A stretch of DNA of 64,000 nucleotides, taken from NCBI RefSeq assembly GCF_014217605.1, contig NZ_CP043639.1, forward strand, positions 2,069,501-2,133,500, written 5' to 3'. The notes below the pieces were generated by a model. That model saw nothing but the letters and a program-made list of their open reading frames with translations, was not told where the DNA came from and ran no database searches. Positions 28,672 through 37,995 of this stretch are shown piece by piece. This DNA comes from Sphingomonas sp. NBWT7. GTDB lineage: Bacteria; Pseudomonadota; Alphaproteobacteria; Sphingomonadales; Sphingomonadaceae. Each line of letters begins with the position of its first letter. Position 1 is the first letter of the stretch. The position numbers were made by a program, and so were the translations under genes.

Positions 28672-31266
28672 ATGCTCGACGCCTTCACCGCGCCCGCCGT
28701 TCCCGCCGCCAAGCGCCGCGAGGATTATGCCCCGCCGGCGTGGCTGGTGCCGAGCGTCGCACTCGATTTCGCGCTCGATCCCGCCGCGACGCGCGTCCGT
28801 GCGCGGCTCGACGTTGCGCGCAATGCTGCGAACGGCGAGCCGCTGCGGCTCGACGGCGAGGGGCTGGTCCCGCTGTCGGTCAGCGTCGATGGGGTCGCGA
28901 TCAACGATTGGCAGATGGACGGCGACACGCTCGTCGTGCCGCTCGCCGGCGAGGCGCACGTGATCGAGACCGAGGTGGAGATCGCGCCCGATCGCAACAC
29001 GCAGCTGATGGGCCTCTACGCATCGGGCGGCAACCTGTGCACGCAGTGCGAAGCGGAGGGTTTCCGCCGCATCACCTTCTTCCCCGATCGCCCCGACGTA
29101 CTCGCCACCTATCGCGTGCGAATGGCCGCGGACAAGGCGCGCTACCCCGTCCTGCTGGCGAACGGCGATCCGATCGCCTCCGGCGACAACGGCGACGGGA
29201 CGCACTGGGCCGAGTGGCACGATCCATTCCCCAAGCCGTCGTATCTGTTCGCGCTCGTCGCCGGCGATCTCGCGTGCAATCGCGGCACCTTCGTCACCGC
29301 CTCGGGTCGCGAGGTCGAACTCGGCATCTGGGTGCGCGCGGGTGATTTGCCTAAAACGGACCATGCGCTCCACGCACTCAAGACCGCGATGGCGTGGGAC
29401 GAACGCGTCTACGGCCGGGAATATGATCTCGACGTGTTCAACATCGTCGCGGTCGACGATTTCAACTTCGGCGCGATGGAAAACAAGGGGCTGAACATCT
29501 TCAACAGCCGCTACATCCTCGCCGATCCCGATACCGCGACGGATTACGATTACGACGCGATCGCCACCGTCGTCGCGCACGAATACTTCCACAATTGGTC
29601 GGGCAACCGCGTCACCTGCCGCGACTGGTTCCAGCTGAGCCTCAAGGAAGGCTTCACCGTCTTCCGCGACCAGGGCTTCTCCGCCAACCAGGGCTCGGCC
29701 GCGGTCAAGCGGATCGAGGACGTGCGCGGCCTGCGCGCCAGCCAGTTTCCCGAGGACTCGGGGCCGCTCGCGCATCCCGTCCGTCCCGAGAGCTACCTCG
29801 AGATATCCAATTTCTACACCTCGACGATCTACAACAAGGGCGCCGAGCTGATCCGCATGATGGCGACGATCCTCGGCCCGGCGCGCTTCCGCATGGGAAG
29901 CGACCTGTACTTCGATCGGTTCGACGGCACCGCGGCAACGTGCGAGGATTTCGTCGCGTGCATGGAGGAAGCGGGCGACATCGACCTCAAGCGCTTCCGC
30001 CTGTGGTACAGCCAGGCCGGCACCCCGCGCGTCTCCGCCAGCCTCGAACATAAGGGCGGTCGCGCGACGCTGCGCCTCGCGCAGCAGGTGCCGCCGACAC
30101 CGGGCCAGCCGGTCAAGCAGCCCATGGTGCTACCGCTGCGCATCCGCCTGTTCGGCGCCAAGACTGGCCAACCGCTCGGCCCCGAACGGCTCGTCCTGTT
30201 CCAGGATGCGAGCGAGACGATCGTGTTCGAGACCGTGCCCGAGCGCCCCGTCCTGTCGATCAACCGCGGCTTCTCCGCCCCGGTCACGATCGAGAGCGAT
30301 CGCACCGCCGCCGATCTCGCCTTCCTCGCGCGGCACGACGACGATCCATTTGCGCGCTACGAGGCGATGCAGCAGCTGATGCTCGACACGCTCGTCGCCG
30401 GCGCGGTGGAGGGCAGGGCCAGCCACCGCGCGGTGATCGACGCGGTCGCCGACACGCTCGACAATCCCGCGCTCGACGCAGCCTTCATCGCCGAGGCGGT
30501 GCTGCTACCGTCCGAAAGCTTCGTCGGCGACCAGCTCGCCACCGTCGATCCCGACGCGATCCATAGCGCACGCGAGGCGCTGCGCCGCGATCTCGGCCTC
30601 GAACTCGCCGATCGTTGGCGCGCGGTGTACGAGGCGAACAGCCACGACGCGCCGTTCGAATACACACCGGCCGCCAAAGCCGCGCGCCGCATCCGCAATG
30701 TCGCGCTCGGCTATATCGCCGCCTCCGGCGCGGCGGATGCCGACGCGATCGCCTTCCGCCAGTTCGAGCGCGCCGACAACATGACCGATCGGCACGGCGC
30801 GCTCGGCACGCTCGCCAACGGGACGAGCGATCTGCGCGAGGCGGCGCTCGACATCTTCTACAATCGCTACGCCGGCAATCCGCTCGTGCTCGACAAATGG
30901 TTCCAGACGCAGGCACTGTCGACGCGCGACGATACGCCCGCCGCGGTCGCCGCGCTCGCCGAACATCCCGATTTCGCGCTGTCGAACCCCAACCGCGCAC
31001 GCAGCCTGATCGGTGCCTTCGCGGTCAACCAACGCGCGTTCAACACCGCCGACGGCGCGGGCTATCGCTTCCTCGCCGATCAGCTGATCGCGCTCGACCG
31101 GCTCAACCCGCAGACCGCGGCGAAGCTGCTCCCGCCGCTCGGCCGCTGGCGGCGCTTCGATCCCGCGCGCGCGGCGCTGATGCGCGCCGAACTCGAACGC
31201 ATCGTCGCGACGCCCGGCCTGTCGAAGGACCTGTTCGAACAGGCCTCGAAGAGTTTGGAGGGCTAG
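28672..31266 (+). CDS. pepN: Aminopeptidase N
   Basis: PepN is the broad-specificity cytoplasmic zinc aminopeptidase of family M1. The 864 residues have the exopeptidase motif GAMEN at 267-271 and the zinc motif HEYFHNW with His303 and His307 plus Glu326; Glu304 is the catalytic base. No signal peptide is present. The C-terminal helical half contains LGTLANGTSDLREAALD and NPNRARSLIGAF, typical of the bacterial PepN type. It is transcribed alone. A large inverted repeat element follows 34 bases after its stop and may end transcription. Confidence 0.96.
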   Translation: MLDAFTAPAVPAAKRREDYAPPAWLVPSVALDFALDPAATRVRARLDVARNAANGEPLRLDGEGLVPLSVSVDGVAINDWQMDGDTLVVPLAGEAHVIETEVEIAPDRNTQLMGLYASGGNLCTQCEAEGFRRITFFPDRPDVLATYRVRMAADKARYPVLLANGDPIASGDNGDGTHWAEWHDPFPKPSYLFALVAGDLACNRGTFVTASGREVELGIWVRAGDLPKTDHALHALKTAMAWDERVYGREYDLDVFNIVAVDDFNFGAMENKGLNIFNSRYILADPDTATDYDYDAIATVVAHEYFHNWSGNRVTCRDWFQLSLKEGFTVFRDQGFSANQGSAAVKRIEDVRGLRASQFPEDSGPLAHPVRPESYLEISNFYTSTIYNKGAELIRMMATILGPARFRMGSDLYFDRFDGTAATCEDFVACMEEAGDIDLKRFRLWYSQAGTPRVSASLEHKGGRATLRLAQQVPPTPGQPVKQPMVLPLRIRLFGAKTGQPLGPERLVLFQDASETIVFETVPERPVLSINRGFSAPVTIESDRTAADLAFLARHDDDPFARYEAMQQLMLDTLVAGAVEGRASHRAVIDAVADTLDNPALDAAFIAEAVLLPSESFVGDQLATVDPDAIHSAREALRRDLGLELADRWRAVYEANSHDAPFEYTPAAKAARRIRNVALGYIAASGAADADAIAFRQFERADNMTDRHGALGTLANGTSDLREAALDIFYNRYAGNPLVLDKWFQTQALSTRDDTPAAVAALAEHPDFALSNPNRARSLIGAFAVNQRAFNTADGAGYRFLADQLIALDRLNPQTAAKLLPPLGRWRRFDPARAALMRAELERIVATPGLSKDLFEQASKSLEG

Positions 31267-31299
31267 TTTCCTCGCTCCATCGAACCCCTACCCCCTCAA

Positions 31300-31457
31300 C
31301 CGTTCGCGCTGAGGAGGTGCTGAGCCGAAGGCGAAGCCTATCCTGAGCGCCTGCCTTCGCAGGTGGTCGAAGGGTACCGTCTCGAAGCACCGGGGTTGAC
31401 GACACACCCTTCGAGACGCCGCTTCGCCTAAGGCTCAGCAGCTCCTCAGGGTGAACG
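31300..31457. repeat. Nested inverted repeat element between pepN and the M16 operon
   Basis: Two arms of about 37 bases, 31300-31337 (starting CCGTTCGCGCTGAGGAG) and 31421-31457 (ending CTCCTCAGGGTGAACGG), are imperfect inverted copies; both contain GCTGAG and GGCGAAGC. Inside lies a second pair, TCGAAGGGT (31367-31375) and ACCCTTCGA (31406-31414). The whole would fold into a long cruciform or RNA hairpin. It resembles the dispersed intergenic repeats of sphingomonads and related bacteria. It sits between two converging genes. Confidence 0.75.
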
Positions 31458-31495
31458 GCGGGGGGTGGAAGTACGTCCCAACCCCCGCCACTAAT

Positions 31496-31795
31496 TCAAG
31501 CGGCGCGCGTGCCCGTCAGCGGGAAGCTGCCGAACGCGCCGGCGCCGACGGTGCCGTTGACGGTATCGCCGTCGATCGTCACGCTCATGTCGAGCGTCAT
31601 CGGCATCGGCACCGTCATCTGCTGCTTCCAGGTCAGCGTGTTGCCGTTCACCTCGCCCGACACGTCGTTCGCGCCCATCGCGCCCGCGTTGGTGCCGGTG
31701 AAGGTGTTGCCGTCGCTCTTCACCGTCAGCGTGGACTTCTGATCGCCCAGCGGCGACTTGACCACCACGTCGTACGTACCGTCGACACCAGCCAT
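31496..31795 (-). CDS. Small beta-rich protein coupled to the M16 peptidase gene
   Basis: I do not recognise a function for this protein of 99 residues. It has no signal peptide or membrane segment. The sequence is almost all short beta strands with regular spacing (GTYDVVVKSPLGDQKSTLTV, then NTFTGTNAG, then NTLTWKQQM, then VTIDGDTVNGTVG), suggesting a small barrel, and it ends in FGSFPLTGTRAA. ATG 31795 overlaps the TGA of the M16 gene (TGATG), with GGAGAG upstream, so it is translated by coupling to it. A GTG one codon earlier is less likely. Confidence 0.75.
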   Translation of the reverse strand: MAGVDGTYDVVVKSPLGDQKSTLTVKSDGNTFTGTNAGAMGANDVSGEVNGNTLTWKQQMTVPMPMTLDMSVTIDGDTVNGTVGAGAFGSFPLTGTRAA

Positions 31796-34650
31796 CACTT
31801 GCTCTCCTCAGACGCGCCCGTCACGGACGCAGCGCTCGTCACCTCGACCGGCAGTCCCAGCGTGTCAAGCTGCGGGCGGACGACCTTGGCGTCGCCGATC
31901 ACCACCCATACGAAGCGGTTCGGATCGATGACGCTACGGATCGCGCGATCGAGCTCGTCGCGCGTCATCGCGCGGTAGCGCTGCGTGATCGTCGCATAAT
32001 AATTGTCGGGCCGGCGATAGAGGTCGTTCGCCTGCATCGCGCCGAGTACGGCACCCGACGTCTCGAAATCGCCGGCGAGCGAGCGCGTCGCACCGGTGAT
32101 CGTGCGGTCGAACTCGGCCTGCGTCAGCGGCTTCGCGCCGACGAAGGCGCCCAGTTCCTGCCGCAGCGACGCGATCGACGCGCCGGTCTTGTCCGCCTGC
32201 ACCGGCGCCACGATCACATAGGGCGCGGCAAAGGCGTTGCGGTTGAAATTGCCGAACGCGCCGTACGACCAGTGCTTCGCCTCGCGAAGGTCCATGTTGA
32301 TGCGGCCGAGGAAATCGCCGCCCAGCGCATCGTTCGCGGTGATCAGCGGCAACAGGTCGTCGGTGCCCTTCAGCGACGTGCGCAGCCCGCCGGTGATGCG
32401 CGACTGCGGCGAATTGGGGCGATCGACCAGCAGGATGCGCGGCGCGGGCAGCATGCGATCCTCGCGGAAGACCTTCGTGCCCGCCGCGCCGGTCGCGGTC
32501 CAGCCGGCGAGCGCGGTGTCGAGCGTCGCCTTGATCTCGGCGAGCGGACGGTCGCTGACGACGAAGATCTTCGCCTTGTCGGGCCGCATCCACGCCTGGT
32601 GGAAGCCGACGAGATCCTGGCGGGTCAGCGCCTTCACCGCCGCCGCGTCGCCGCTGCCGCGGCTCTTCGCATAGGGGCTGCCCGTGCCGTAGAGGATCGG
32701 CGGCACGATGCGCTGCGCGATGCCCTCGGGATCGGTCAGCTCCTGCGCGATCTGCGTCAGCATCTGCCCGCGTACGCGCGGCAGCTCGCTTTCGGGGAAG
32801 GACGGCGCGCGCAGCAGCTCGGCCCACAGCCCGGCCGCGGGCGCGAGGTTGGCGCTCGGCGCGCGGAAGCTCACGGTCGTGCGATCGGGCGACGAGCCGG
32901 TGTAGATGTCGAGCCCCAGCCGCTCCTTCGCCTCGGCGAGCTTGATCGAATCGAGCCGCTGCGTCCCCTCGTCGATCATCGCCAGCATCATCGCCTGCGT
33001 GCCGAGCTTGTCGGGCACGTCCGCCGCGACGCCCGCATCGAAGCTCGCCACCATCTGCGTCACCGGCACGGTGGTGCGGTTGGCGTAGATCAGCTCCACC
33101 CCGTTGGCGAGCCGCGCACGCTCGATCGCCGGGAAGGCGAGCGTGCCGACAGTGCCCACCGCGGGCATCGGCGCGCGCGTGCCCTTGGGCGGCGTCTCGG
33201 GCGCGGTGGTGGTCGCGACCGCCGGCGGCACTTCGGCTTCGGCATAGGCATCGCGGTCGCCCGGCACGACGGTCAGCGCGTAGGCCGGCCGCGTCAGCCA
33301 CTGCTGCGCCGCCGCCTTGACGCTTGCCGGCGTCTGCGCCGCGAGCCGCGCCAGCTGCTTCTTATAGAAGCCCGGATCGTTCGAATAGAGCGCGCCCTCG
33401 GCGAGCGCGACCGCCTTGCCGCCGAACCCGCCGACCGCTTCGAGCCCGCCGATCCGCCGCGCGATCGTTGACGTCAGCGTGCGCTGTACCTCGTCTGCCG
33501 TCGGGCCAGTGCGGATGAAATCGGCAACCAGCGCATCGAGCCGCTTGGATACGGTGGCCGGATCGACGTCGGGGCGTACCACCGCGCTGATCGTGAAGGT
33601 GCCGACCTGTGCATAGTCCGAGTAGCTCGCGCTCACCTGCACCGCGGTCTTGTCGCCCTTCACCAGCGCATTGTCGAAGCGCGAGCTTGCCAGCCCGCCG
33701 AGCACGGCGGCCGCCACTTCCAGCGCGGGCGCGGCGGGATCGTTCAACCCGGGCACCGGCCAGCTCTTGATGATCAGCGGTGCGGCGACACGGTCCTTCA
33801 TCACCTCGGCCTTGGGCGCGGCCAGTGTCGGCACCGCAGCGGCGGGCGCAACGCTCTTCGGTCCTGGCTTGATCGCGCCGAAGTATTTCGCCGTCAGCCG
33901 CTTCGCCGTCGCAACGTCGATGTCGCCTGCAAGCACCAGCACGGCATTGTTGGGGCCGTAATGATCGCGAAACCATGTCTTGACGTCGCCGAGGCTCGCC
34001 TTGTCGAGGTCCGCCATCGATCCGATCGTGCTGTGGCCATAGGGGTGCCCATCGGGGAAGACGCCCTCGATCAGCTTGTAGCTGACGAGCCCGTAAGGCT
34101 GGTTATCGCCCTCGCGCTTCTCGTTCTGGACGACGCCGCGCTGCTCGTCGAGCACCGCCTGCGAGATCGCGCCGGTGAGATAGCCCATGCGGTCGCTCTC
34201 TAGGTACAGCGCCTGCTCGAGCGCCGCGGTCGGCACCGTCTCGAAATAGTTGGTACGATCGAAATAGGTCGTGCCGTTGAGGTCGGTCGCGCCGACCTGC
34301 TTCAGCGGCTCGAAGAAGTCGCCCGGCGCATTCTCGCTGCCGTTGAACATCAGATGCTCGAAGAGGTGCGCGAAGCCGGTCTTGCCCGCCGGCTCGTGCT
34401 TCGATCCGACGTCGTACCACACCGATACCGCGACGACCGGTGCCTTGCGATCGGTGTGCACCACCACCCGCAGCCCGTTGGGCAGCGTGAACTGCTCGTA
34501 CGGAATGTCGACCGCGCGGACGAGATCGGCGACCGGCGCCGGTTTCGCGGCGGCGGGCCCGGTCGGGACGTTGGTCTGGGCGGAGGCGGTGACGGGTGCA
34601 ACGAGAGCGATTGCCGCAACGCCGGCGGCAAGCTTGTTCGACAGGCGCAA
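31795..34650 (-). CDS. M16 family metallopeptidase (pitrilysin-like, fused two-half form)
   Basis: This is an exported zinc peptidase of 951 residues. A signal peptide ends in VTASAQT. The catalytic N-half has the inverted motif HLFEH (His95, Glu98, His99), with a further Glu expected in ALYLESDRMGYL. The C-half is an inactive homologue carrying the R/Y segment (HWSYGAFGNFNRNAFAAPY). Both M16 halves in one chain is the usual pitrilysin/PqqL layout. It probably degrades peptides in the periplasm. The small beta-rich gene follows in the same transcript. Its start region is divergent from marR, 114 bases apart. Confidence 0.92.
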   Translation of the reverse strand: MRLSNKLAAGVAAIALVAPVTASAQTNVPTGPAAAKPAPVADLVRAVDIPYEQFTLPNGLRVVVHTDRKAPVVAVSVWYDVGSKHEPAGKTGFAHLFEHLMFNGSENAPGDFFEPLKQVGATDLNGTTYFDRTNYFETVPTAALEQALYLESDRMGYLTGAISQAVLDEQRGVVQNEKREGDNQPYGLVSYKLIEGVFPDGHPYGHSTIGSMADLDKASLGDVKTWFRDHYGPNNAVLVLAGDIDVATAKRLTAKYFGAIKPGPKSVAPAAAVPTLAAPKAEVMKDRVAAPLIIKSWPVPGLNDPAAPALEVAAAVLGGLASSRFDNALVKGDKTAVQVSASYSDYAQVGTFTISAVVRPDVDPATVSKRLDALVADFIRTGPTADEVQRTLTSTIARRIGGLEAVGGFGGKAVALAEGALYSNDPGFYKKQLARLAAQTPASVKAAAQQWLTRPAYALTVVPGDRDAYAEAEVPPAVATTTAPETPPKGTRAPMPAVGTVGTLAFPAIERARLANGVELIYANRTTVPVTQMVASFDAGVAADVPDKLGTQAMMLAMIDEGTQRLDSIKLAEAKERLGLDIYTGSSPDRTTVSFRAPSANLAPAAGLWAELLRAPSFPESELPRVRGQMLTQIAQELTDPEGIAQRIVPPILYGTGSPYAKSRGSGDAAAVKALTRQDLVGFHQAWMRPDKAKIFVVSDRPLAEIKATLDTALAGWTATGAAGTKVFREDRMLPAPRILLVDRPNSPQSRITGGLRTSLKGTDDLLPLITANDALGGDFLGRINMDLREAKHWSYGAFGNFNRNAFAAPYVIVAPVQADKTGASIASLRQELGAFVGAKPLTQAEFDRTITGATRSLAGDFETSGAVLGAMQANDLYRRPDNYYATITQRYRAMTRDELDRAIRSVIDPNRFVWVVIGDAKVVRPQLDTLGLPVEVTSAASVTGASEESK

Positions 34651-34729
34651 GATAGGGAACTCCTACAGGTGGCGCGAGCCTAACGCGCGATCGGCCCGCG
34701 CGGAAGCCGGCAACATTTCGTAACGCTTA

Positions 34730-34758
34730 TTGACTGCCGCGGCAGTCATTGCCTAAGC
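34730..34758 (+). promoter_or_regulatory. Likely MarR operator/promoter with 18-bp perfect palindrome
   Basis: TGACTGCCGCGGCAGTCA at 34731-34748 is a perfect palindrome 16 bases before the marR start. TTGACT (34730-34735) overlaps it and reads as a -35 element; the -10 17 bases later (34753-34758, CTAAGC) is weak. A repressor bound here would block its own promoter, the usual MarR autoregulation layout, and thereby the efflux genes downstream. Confidence 0.6.
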
Positions 34759-34764
34759 AACGAT

Positions 34765-35226
34765 ATGCCGTTTACCGACTCGACCTTCTACCCCGACGTG
34801 TCGCCCGGCTATCTCGTTCGTCAGATCCACCAGATGAGCGTTGCCGCGATCGACCGGACGCTCGCTGACGACGCGATGAGCGCGACGCAGTGGATGACGC
34901 TGGTGTCGCTCTATTTCGACCATGCCGATACCTGTGCCGGGCTGGCGCGCACGCTGGGGCACGACAAGGGCGCGATGACGCGGCTGATCGACCAGATGGA
35001 ACAGGCCGGGTGGGTGGTGCGCCAGCGCGACGACGCCGATCGCCGCATCGTGCGGCTGAGCCTTACAACCGCGGGGCGCGAGGCAGCGGTAGCGGCCAAG
35101 CGCAAGGTGATCGACTGCTGGAACGGCTTTCTCGCCGACTGGAGCGACGCGGAGGTCGCCGATCTGATCGCGACGCTGCAGCGCTTGCGCCGCACGATGG
35201 AGGAAAGCGCCGCATGCGCCGCCTGA
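34765..35226 (+). CDS. MarR family transcriptional regulator
   Basis: This 153-residue winged-helix regulator would repress the efflux operon that follows. The helix-turn-helix is TCAGLARTLGHDKGAMTRLIDQME (as LARTLGHDKGAMTRLI), and the wing is VVRQRDDADRRIVRLSLT. The N-terminal helix carries SPGYLVRQIHQMSV for dimerisation. The outer membrane factor gene begins inside its last codons, so the four genes form one operon. A perfect palindrome just upstream is its likely operator. Relief of repression by an effector such as a phenolic is the family norm; the ligand here is unknown. Confidence 0.92.
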   Translation: MPFTDSTFYPDVSPGYLVRQIHQMSVAAIDRTLADDAMSATQWMTLVSLYFDHADTCAGLARTLGHDKGAMTRLIDQMEQAGWVVRQRDDADRRIVRLSLTTAGREAAVAAKRKVIDCWNGFLADWSDAEVADLIATLQRLRRTMEESAACAA

Positions 35227-36737
35227 ACATGTCCCGCCCGGCGATCCGCACTGGCCGCGCCGCCGCCGGTCCTAAGGGCATCGGCGCGGGACGATTCAAG
35301 TTCGGCGTGCCCGCCAACATCGGCGCCGCGCTCCTCGCCCTTGCCGCGTGCTCGCCGCCCGACACGCGCCCGCAGCTCACTCCGAAGGCGCCGGTCGATC
35401 TCGGCCTCACTGGCGCGCCGATGCCGGTGCTCGATCCCCAATGGTGGACCGCCTATCGCGATCCGCAGCTCGACCGGATCGTCGCCGACGCCCTCGCCGG
35501 CAGCCCGACGCTCGATGCCGCGCTCGCCCGCGTGCGTCAGGCGGAGGCGGTGCTGGCACGCCGCGACGCCGATCTCGCCCCGTCGATCACCGCGGACGGC
35601 AACGCACAGGTCGCGCGACTATCCGGCCGCTACACGATCCCGCCGCCCTTCGCGGGCAGCGTGCGCTTCCTCGGCACGGCGCAGGCGAACTTGTCGTGGA
35701 ACCTCGACCTGTTCGGCCGCCAGCGCGCCGCGATCGCCGGCGCGCGCGCGTCCGCCGGCGCTGCCACGCTCGACGTCGAGGCCGCGCGGCTGATGCTCGC
35801 CGGCGCGGTCGTTTCGACCTATGCCGAGGTCGCGCGCGCCGAGCGGATCGCGGGCATCGCCCGCGCCACGATCGCGACGCGCGAGCGCGCCGTCCGCCTC
35901 GTCAACGTCCGCGTCGAGAACCGCCTCGCGAGCAAGCTCGACGTGCAGGCCGCGACCACGCTGCTCGCGCAGGCGCGCGTCGCGCTGACTCGCGCGCAGG
36001 CCGCGCGCGTGCTGGCGGCGAACGCGCTCGCGCAGCTCGCCGGGCGCGGCGCCGACTATACGGCCGGCATCGGGCCGACGCGGCTGGCCGCGCCAACCGC
36101 GCTGCCGCTACCTGCCACGATCCCCGCGGACCTGCTCGCGCGCCGCGCCGACATCGCTGCCGCCACTGCGCGGGTCGAGGCCGCCGCCGCCGGCCGCCAG
36201 GTCGCTCGCCGCGCTTTCTATCCGGACGTCAACCTCATCGCGCTCGCCGGGCTCCAGGCGGTCGGCATCGGCAATTTCTTCAATCCCGAAGCCGCTACCG
36301 CTGGCGCGGGCGCGGCGCTGCACCTGCCGATCTTCGACGGCGGGCGGCTGCGCGCCGATCTCGCCGAGGCTACCGCCGCGGTCGATCTCGCGATCGCCGA
36401 CTATAACGGCGTTGTGGTCGGCGCGGTACGTGACGCCGCCGACGCACTCGCGACGATCCAGGCGACCGAGCGCGAGGCCGCGGCGCAGGGCGCCGTCGTG
36501 CGCGGCTTTGCCGAAACCAACCGCCTCAACGCGGTGCGCATCGCCGCGGGGCTCGATTCGCGGCTGACCGGGATCGATACCGACATCCGCCTGCTCGACG
36601 CGCAGCTCGCGCAAGCGACGCTCGGCATCGACGCCCTCGCCGCTCACGCACGCCTCGTCCAGGCACTGGGCGGCGGCTTCGACCCCGCGCGCACCCCCGC
36701 CGCCACCACCCTTCCCGCCCGGACCGCCCAGCCATGA
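35214..36737 (+). CDS. NodT/TolC family outer-membrane efflux lipoprotein
   Basis: This is the outer-membrane channel of the efflux system, 507 residues. The lipobox ALAAC at Cys46 follows a long basic N-region; a start further inside cannot be excluded. Two outer-membrane efflux repeats follow: DPQLDRIVADALAGSPTLDAA, LSWNLDLFGRQRAAIAGAR and, in the second half, PADLLARRADIAAATARVEA and LHLPIFDGGRLRADLAEA. ATG 35214 is chosen because GGAGGA precedes it; it overlaps marR by 13 bases. It partners the EmrAB proteins encoded downstream, giving a complete three-part drug exporter. Confidence 0.92.
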   Translation: MRRLNMSRPAIRTGRAAAGPKGIGAGRFKFGVPANIGAALLALAACSPPDTRPQLTPKAPVDLGLTGAPMPVLDPQWWTAYRDPQLDRIVADALAGSPTLDAALARVRQAEAVLARRDADLAPSITADGNAQVARLSGRYTIPPPFAGSVRFLGTAQANLSWNLDLFGRQRAAIAGARASAGAATLDVEAARLMLAGAVVSTYAEVARAERIAGIARATIATRERAVRLVNVRVENRLASKLDVQAATTLLAQARVALTRAQAARVLAANALAQLAGRGADYTAGIGPTRLAAPTALPLPATIPADLLARRADIAAATARVEAAAAGRQVARRAFYPDVNLIALAGLQAVGIGNFFNPEAATAGAGAALHLPIFDGGRLRADLAEATAAVDLAIADYNGVVVGAVRDAADALATIQATEREAAAQGAVVRGFAETNRLNAVRIAAGLDSRLTGIDTDIRLLDAQLAQATLGIDALAAHARLVQALGGGFDPARTPAATTLPARTAQP

Positions 36738-37894
36738 CCGACACTGCCGCCACCTCGCCCGCGTCCCCGCCGAGCGGCAAGCCCGCGACGCGCAAGCGCC
36801 TGTTGCTGATCCTCGCCGTCGTCGTGCTCGTCGGCCTCGCGATCTGGGCGGTGTTTCATTTCCTGCTGGCGAAGCCCGAGGAGGAGACCGACGACGCCTA
36901 TGTCGCCGGCGACGTCGTTGCGGTCACCGCGCGCGATCCCGGCACGATCGTCGCGCTGCACGCCGACAATACGCAGGCGGTTAAGGCGGGGCAGCCGCTG
37001 ATCGACCTTGATCCACTGACGGCCGACGTGAACCTCGCCGCAGCGGAGGCAGAATTGGCGCGAGCGGTGCGCGGCACGCGTTCCGATTTCTCGCGCGTCA
37101 ACGAAACGCAGGCCGCGGTCGTCCAGGCCGACGCGCAGCTCGCCGCCGCGCGCGCCGACTATCAGCGCCGCCGCGGTGCCGCCGCCGAGGGCGCGGTGTC
37201 GGGCGAGGAGCTCGGCCACGCCGCCGATCAGGTGAAGGTCGCGACCGCCGCGCTCAACCTCGCGCGCAGCCGCCGCGCGCAGGCGCAGACCACCGTCGCG
37301 GGCACCGCCGTCGGCACCAACCCGGCGGTGCTCGCCGCGATCGCGGGCTATCGCCGCGCCGCGATCGTGCGCAGCCACATGCATGTCGTCGCGCCGATCG
37401 ACGGCGTCGTCGCGCAGCGCAACGCGCAGGTCGGCCAGCAGATCGCCGCCGGCACGCCGCTGATGGCGATCGTGCCGCTCAACCGCTTGTGGGTCGACGC
37501 CAATTTCCGCGAGACGCAGCTCAAGGACCTGCGCATCGGCCAGCGCGCGACGATCGTCGCGGACGCCTATGGCGACGACATCGTCTATCACGGCCGCGTC
37601 GTCGGACTGTCGGCGGGCAGCGGCAACGCCTTCGCGCTGCTGCCGCCGCAGAACGCGAGCGGCAATTGGATCAAGATCGTCCAGCGCGTGCCGGTGCGCA
37701 TCATGCTCGATCCGCGCGAGCTGCGCGCCAACCCGCTGCGCGTCGGCCTGTCGGTGATGGCAACGGTCGACACCGCGGACGTGCGCGGCGCACGGCTCGC
37801 GCAGCCGGCGAGCCAGCCGTACCGCGGCGCGATCGCCGAGGCCGATCCCGCAGTGGAGGCGAAGATCGCGCAGATCATCGCCGCGAACCGCTAG
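36734..37894 (+). CDS. emrA: EmrA-like membrane fusion protein
   Basis: This periplasmic adaptor of 386 residues joins the inner-membrane MFS pump to the outer-membrane channel. One membrane anchor lies at about residues 24-46, and EEETDDAYVAGDVV is the usual start of the lipoyl half. The alpha-hairpin (about 95-190, with QADAQLAAARADYQRR) is followed by VVAPIDGVVAQRNAQVGQQ and the barrel segment NRLWVDANFRETQLKDLRIGQ, the EmrA signature. The stop of the preceding gene overlaps its ATG by four bases (ATGA). It belongs to the MarR-regulated operon. Confidence 0.93.
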   Translation: MTDTAATSPASPPSGKPATRKRLLLILAVVVLVGLAIWAVFHFLLAKPEEETDDAYVAGDVVAVTARDPGTIVALHADNTQAVKAGQPLIDLDPLTADVNLAAAEAELARAVRGTRSDFSRVNETQAAVVQADAQLAAARADYQRRRGAAAEGAVSGEELGHAADQVKVATAALNLARSRRAQAQTTVAGTAVGTNPAVLAAIAGYRRAAIVRSHMHVVAPIDGVVAQRNAQVGQQIAAGTPLMAIVPLNRLWVDANFRETQLKDLRIGQRATIVADAYGDDIVYHGRVVGLSAGSGNAFALLPPQNASGNWIKIVQRVPVRIMLDPRELRANPLRVGLSVMATVDTADVRGARLAQPASQPYRGAIAEADPAVEAKIAQIIAANR

Positions 37895-37995
37895 GGCGAT
37901 GACATTGCCCGTCACCGCGCCGCAGATGCGACGGGCCGACACGCGTACGCCGGCTCACGCGACGATTATGCCCCCGCGACGGGTAGCGACGCAAC

